A program made the position numbers and the translations under genes. Below the pieces are notes generated by a model. The model searched no databases, was not told the DNA's origin, and worked only from the letters and a program-made list of their open reading frames with translations. A stretch of 9,101 nucleotides of DNA from Rhodocyclaceae bacterium (GTDB taxonomy: Bacteria > Pseudomonadota > Gammaproteobacteria > Burkholderiales > Rhodocyclaceae). Location: contig JAUYFZ010000138.1 of assembly GCA_030689585.1 (NCBI GenBank), positions 1-9,101 of the forward strand, read 5' to 3'. The first letter of the stretch is position 1, and each line of letters begins with the position of its first letter. This document shows, one piece after another, positions 6,638-9,101 of the stretch.

Positions 6638-8548
6638 ATGTCCGCAACGCCTCAGACAGCCACGCCCTCTCAAGCAACCACCTACCGTCGTTATAAGGAC
6701 GGCGATACCGAATATAAACGTTCGCAAGAAAAACTCTTCAAGGCAAGTTGGACCTACAAGTGTCCCACCTATGTTCAGTCGACCCCTCCCTGCCAGGGAA
6801 AGTGTCCGGCGGGCGAAGACATTCGTAGCTGGCTCAATATCGCACGCGGCGTTGAAAAACCTCCCGTCGGTCCCGATGGCAAGCCGTCCATGCCATGGCA
6901 GGAATACGCTTGGCGGCGTGTGACTGAATGCAACCCCTTCCCCGCCGTGATGGGACGTGTCTGCCCAGCACCTTGCCAAGGCGGTTGCAATCGAGTCAAA
7001 GTGGATGACTACGTCGGCATCAACTCCATCGAACAGTTTTTGGGCGACTATGCCATTGAAAAAGGCTTGACTTTCCCGAAACCAGAAAAGGAAACCGGCA
7101 AGAAAATCGCCATCGTGGGAGGCGGTGTCGCCGGTCTGTCTTGTGCCTATCAAATGCGCCGTAAAGGACATAGCTGCACGATTATCGAAGCCTACGGTCG
7201 GCTCGGTGGCATGTTGGCCTTTGGTCTGCCGGATTACCGGACAACCCAAGATGTCGTCAATGCCGAAATCAATCGCATCACCGATATGGGCAACATCGAA
7301 GTTCGCCTCAACACCCGTGTGGGCAAAGATGTGTCGCTCGATGAACTCCGCACGCAGTTTGATGCCGTCTTCATCGCCATCGGTGCTCAAGGCGGCACGA
7401 AGCTGGATATTCCCGGCTCCGACGCGCCTAACTGCGTAGATGCCCTGTCTCTCCTGCGTCAATACAACGAAGGCAATCTTAAAACTGTCGGCAAAAATGT
7501 CGTCGTCATCGGGGGGGGGAAAACCGCCATGGATGCCGCCGCCGTGGCCCGTCGTGTGGGAGACAATGGCACTGCACACACCAATGTCGTCATCGCCTAT
7601 CGTCGCACCGTGGCCGAAATGCCTGCGGACAAGCATGAGCTGGATGCGGTCGTCACCTCCGGTGTCGTGATGAACCCCTGTGTCATTCCTCTCTCCGTCG
7701 TCAAGAACGCGGAGGGCAACGCGGTCGCACTGCGCGTTTCCGATGTCGAGTGGGTCAACAAGAAAATGGTCATCAAAGAAGGCACGGAACACGATATTCC
7801 TGCCGATCTCATCGTCTCTGCCGTCGGTCAGTTCATCGAATGGAATGGCATGGACGGTCTTAAGAATGCCAAGGACAAGGCAAACGTCGACAAGATGCTG
7901 CAAGTTCAAGCACAAGCGGGTGTCTTTGTGGGAGGCGATGCCATCACCCCTGACCTTCTGACCACCGCCATCGGCCACGCCCGTATCGCCTCCGGCGGTA
8001 TCCACGACTATGTCACCACGGGAGCCGCCACCAAACGCCCCAACGTCGACAAAGCCCTGTTCAGCTTGCAAGAGGATCTCGTCAAACGGGGTGTCAAATT
8101 CGACACCGTCCCGGAAGGCTATACAAAAGCCACCTGCGACAACAAAAATGCCATTCACAACTTCGATGATCGTGCCGATCGCTATGTCATCAAAGCTGAA
8201 GAGCTGTTCCTAGGCCACTTCACGGCGACAAAGCGCAATGTCCGTGCTTTCAGGCCGGTCGAAGCCAGTAACGTTCTGGGAGATCATGCCGAACATACGT
8301 GGGGAAAATTGACAGAAGCGCAAGTTCAGGCGGAAGCCAAACGCTGCATGAGCTGCGGTATGTGTTTTGAATGCGACAACTGCGTCATCTACTGCCCGAT
8401 GGGAGCCGTTAAGCGCGTTCCCAAGAAGGACATGACCCCCGCTCGCTATGTCATTACGGATTACAGCAAATGTATCGGTTGCCACATCTGCAAGGACGTT
8501 TGTCCGACGGGTTACATTCAGATGGGCTTGGGTGGAGAAGGTAATTAA
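6638..8548 (+). CDS. dsrL: DsrL NAD(P)H:acceptor oxidoreductase, flavin and Fe-S protein
   Basis: DsrL is a cytoplasmic flavoprotein similar to the small subunit of glutamate synthase. In sulfur oxidisers it is essential and passes electrons from DsrAB to NAD(P)+. The protein has 636 residues, close to the usual ~650. An N-terminal cysteine-rich Fe-S region contains Cys42, Cys52, Cys56, Cys109, Cys113 and Cys117 (CPAPCQGGC). The FAD-binding loop is GGGVAG at 161-166, and a second Rossmann loop for NAD(P)H starts at Gly292 (GGGKTAMD). A C-terminal two-cluster ferredoxin domain contains Cys570, 573, 576, 579, 582 and 586, then Cys612, 615, 618 and 622. The ribosome binding site is CGGAGAAA. The GGG of the second Rossmann loop is encoded by nine consecutive G. 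Confidence 0.96.
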   Translation: MSATPQTATPSQATTYRRYKDGDTEYKRSQEKLFKASWTYKCPTYVQSTPPCQGKCPAGEDIRSWLNIARGVEKPPVGPDGKPSMPWQEYAWRRVTECNPFPAVMGRVCPAPCQGGCNRVKVDDYVGINSIEQFLGDYAIEKGLTFPKPEKETGKKIAIVGGGVAGLSCAYQMRRKGHSCTIIEAYGRLGGMLAFGLPDYRTTQDVVNAEINRITDMGNIEVRLNTRVGKDVSLDELRTQFDAVFIAIGAQGGTKLDIPGSDAPNCVDALSLLRQYNEGNLKTVGKNVVVIGGGKTAMDAAAVARRVGDNGTAHTNVVIAYRRTVAEMPADKHELDAVVTSGVVMNPCVIPLSVVKNAEGNAVALRVSDVEWVNKKMVIKEGTEHDIPADLIVSAVGQFIEWNGMDGLKNAKDKANVDKMLQVQAQAGVFVGGDAITPDLLTTAIGHARIASGGIHDYVTTGAATKRPNVDKALFSLQEDLVKRGVKFDTVPEGYTKATCDNKNAIHNFDDRADRYVIKAEELFLGHFTATKRNVRAFRPVEASNVLGDHAEHTWGKLTEAQVQAEAKRCMSCGMCFECDNCVIYCPMGAVKRVPKKDMTPARYVITDYSKCIGCHICKDVCPTGYIQMGLGGEGN

Positions 8549-8549
8549 C

Positions 8550-9101
8550 ATGCTCACCATTCACCGCCTAAGCCTCCGATGCGCGACAGCAGCGATATGT
8601 GCTGTCATCGCCGCCTCAGCTTGGGCGGGTGGGCTACCCGCTAAACCGGTCATCAAGATCGAGAATCCGGGAACTAAATGTGTTGCTCCTGCGGAAGAAA
8701 TGCGGCGCAATCACATGGAGTTGCTCAAACATCAACGCAATCTGACGATGCGTGAAGGAGTGCGAGGGCAAGCCAACGCAGCCAGCCTGAACGCTTGTGT
8801 GGAATGTCATGCCAGCAAGACAAATAACTCGGTCCTCGGTTCCGATGAACATTTCTGCCAAAGCTGCCACAGCTATGCGGCCGTCAAACTGGATTGTTGG
8901 GATTGTCATCAGCCCAAAGCGAACCCTAACTTGCATGGCGAATCGCCACCCCGCATGATGAAATTTAGGGCATCTACCGACACCATCCCCCTCCCAGCCT
9001 CCCCCTTGAAGGGGGAGGAGGCTAACTCCCTCCCCTTCAAGGGGAAGGAGGCTAACTCCCTCCCCTTCAAGGGGAGGGTTGGGGAGGGGATGGGATATGT
9101 A
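8550..9101 (+). CDS. dsrJ: DsrJ triheme cytochrome c, running into a repeat and off the window
   Basis: DsrJ is the periplasm-facing triheme c-type cytochrome of DsrMKJOP. The start is one base after dsrL, with GGAG (8534-8537) upstream. Residues 1-26 form a signal peptide or anchor ending SAWA. Cys44 (GTKCVAP) matches the unusual heme-ligand cysteine known at Cys46 in A. vinosum. Three heme motifs follow: CVECH (83-87), CQSCH (103-107) and CWDCH (116-120). A normal DsrJ ends not far beyond this. Here the frame enters the dispersed repeat at about residue 135 and stays open to the window edge (184 codons, no stop). It adds a proline- and glycine-rich tail with a 10-residue period (EANSLPFKGK / EANSLPFKGR). 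The domain calls are sure; the tail's reality is not. Confidence 0.9.
   Translation, partial: MLTIHRLSLRCATAAICAVIAASAWAGGLPAKPVIKIENPGTKCVAPAEEMRRNHMELLKHQRNLTMREGVRGQANAASLNACVECHASKTNNSVLGSDEHFCQSCHSYAAVKLDCWDCHQPKANPNLHGESPPRMMKFRASTDTIPLPASPLKGEEANSLPFKGKEANSLPFKGRVGEGMGYV
8953..9003 (+). repeat. Right copy of the inverted dispersed repeat
   Basis: This copy matches the reverse complement of positions 1-51 at 49 of 51 bases; the differences are at its 12th and 30th positions. It begins gcatgatgaaatttaggg and passes into the C-rich arm of the palindromic element. It lies inside the 3' part of the dsrJ reading frame. Its TGATGA, which is an in-frame double stop in the left copy, is read in another frame here and does not stop dsrJ. 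Confidence 0.85.
8983..9093. repeat. C/G-rich palindromic element, MITE- or REP-like
   Basis: The two ends are imperfect inverted repeats. 8983-9008 (ccatccccctcccagcct...) pairs with the reverse complement of 9068-9093 at 21 of 26 positions. Within it, 8998-9018 is a perfect palindrome with 10-bp arms (CCTCCCCCTT/AAGGGGGAGG). Two CCCCTTCAAGGGG palindromes lie further in. The CCCCTTCAAGGGG type is a familiar dispersed intergenic repeat in proteobacterial genomes (general knowledge). It encodes no protein of its own. Confidence 0.7.
9011..9070 (+). repeat. Two tandem 30-bp repeats
   Basis: 9011-9040 and 9041-9070 are direct repeats differing at one base (29/30 identical). Each contains ggaggctaactccctcccc followed by ttcaa. 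A third partial unit starts at 9071 (ggggag). The period of 30 is a multiple of three, so the dsrJ frame stays open through both units and gives a repeating decapeptide. Confidence 0.85.

Noticed and set aside
6593..8158. 521-codon open frame antisense to dsrL
   Set aside because: It lies entirely opposite a certain gene plus the end of dsrK. Its protein has no recognisable domain, and it is explained by codon bias in the sense strand.
1..9101. CRISPR array, tRNA, rRNA, transposase or phage genes
   Set aside because: None seen. The only repeats are the C/G-rich element at the two ends, which has no spacer structure and no encoded transposase in the window.

Overview
The window holds the front part of a reverse-type dissimilatory sulfite reductase (rDsr) operon. 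All ten operon genes lie on the + strand in the order dsrA-dsrB-dsrE-dsrF-dsrH-dsrC-dsrM-dsrK-dsrL-dsrJ, which is the order known from Allochromatium vinosum and other sulfur oxidisers. The presence of dsrEFH and dsrL, and the absence of dsrD, point to sulfur oxidation rather than sulfate reduction. The protein sequences look proteobacterial, most like Beta- or Gammaproteobacteria (Gallionellaceae or Sulfuricellaceae-like lithotrophs). The C-rich CCCCTTCAAGGGG-type repeat at the end also fits such genomes. The taxonomic placement is inference from recall; no search was run.

Layout: positions 1-51 are one copy of a dispersed repeat. Positions 46-285 (minus strand) encode a 79-residue protein of unknown function, divergent from the operon. 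Positions 286-473 are the divergent intergenic region, with three short inverted repeats and the dsrA ribosome binding site. From 474 to the right edge the genes are tightly packed (gaps of 1 to 31 nt) with no terminator visible between them. The right end, from 8953, is a second copy of the repeat in inverted orientation. It runs into a C/G-rich palindromic element with 30-bp tandem units.

How the genes work together: persulfide sulfur is passed by the DsrEFH relay to DsrC, whose two C-terminal cysteines carry it. DsrAB, a siroheme and [4Fe-4S] enzyme, oxidises the sulfur to sulfite. DsrL, a flavin and Fe-S NAD(P)H oxidoreductase, takes electrons from DsrAB. The DsrMKJ part of the membrane DsrMKJOP complex links DsrC thiol/disulfide chemistry to the quinone pool and periplasm. 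dsrO, dsrP and dsrN, expected next, lie outside the window.

The genes themselves are a known system and every diagnostic cysteine I looked for is present. The unusual part is at the edges. The two ends of the window carry inverted copies of the same repeat (49/51 identical), and the dsrJ reading frame runs through the right copy with no stop, adding at least 50 repeat-encoded residues. This could be a real repeat insertion, or a contig that simply breaks at a repeat. I did not find an undescribed biological system here.
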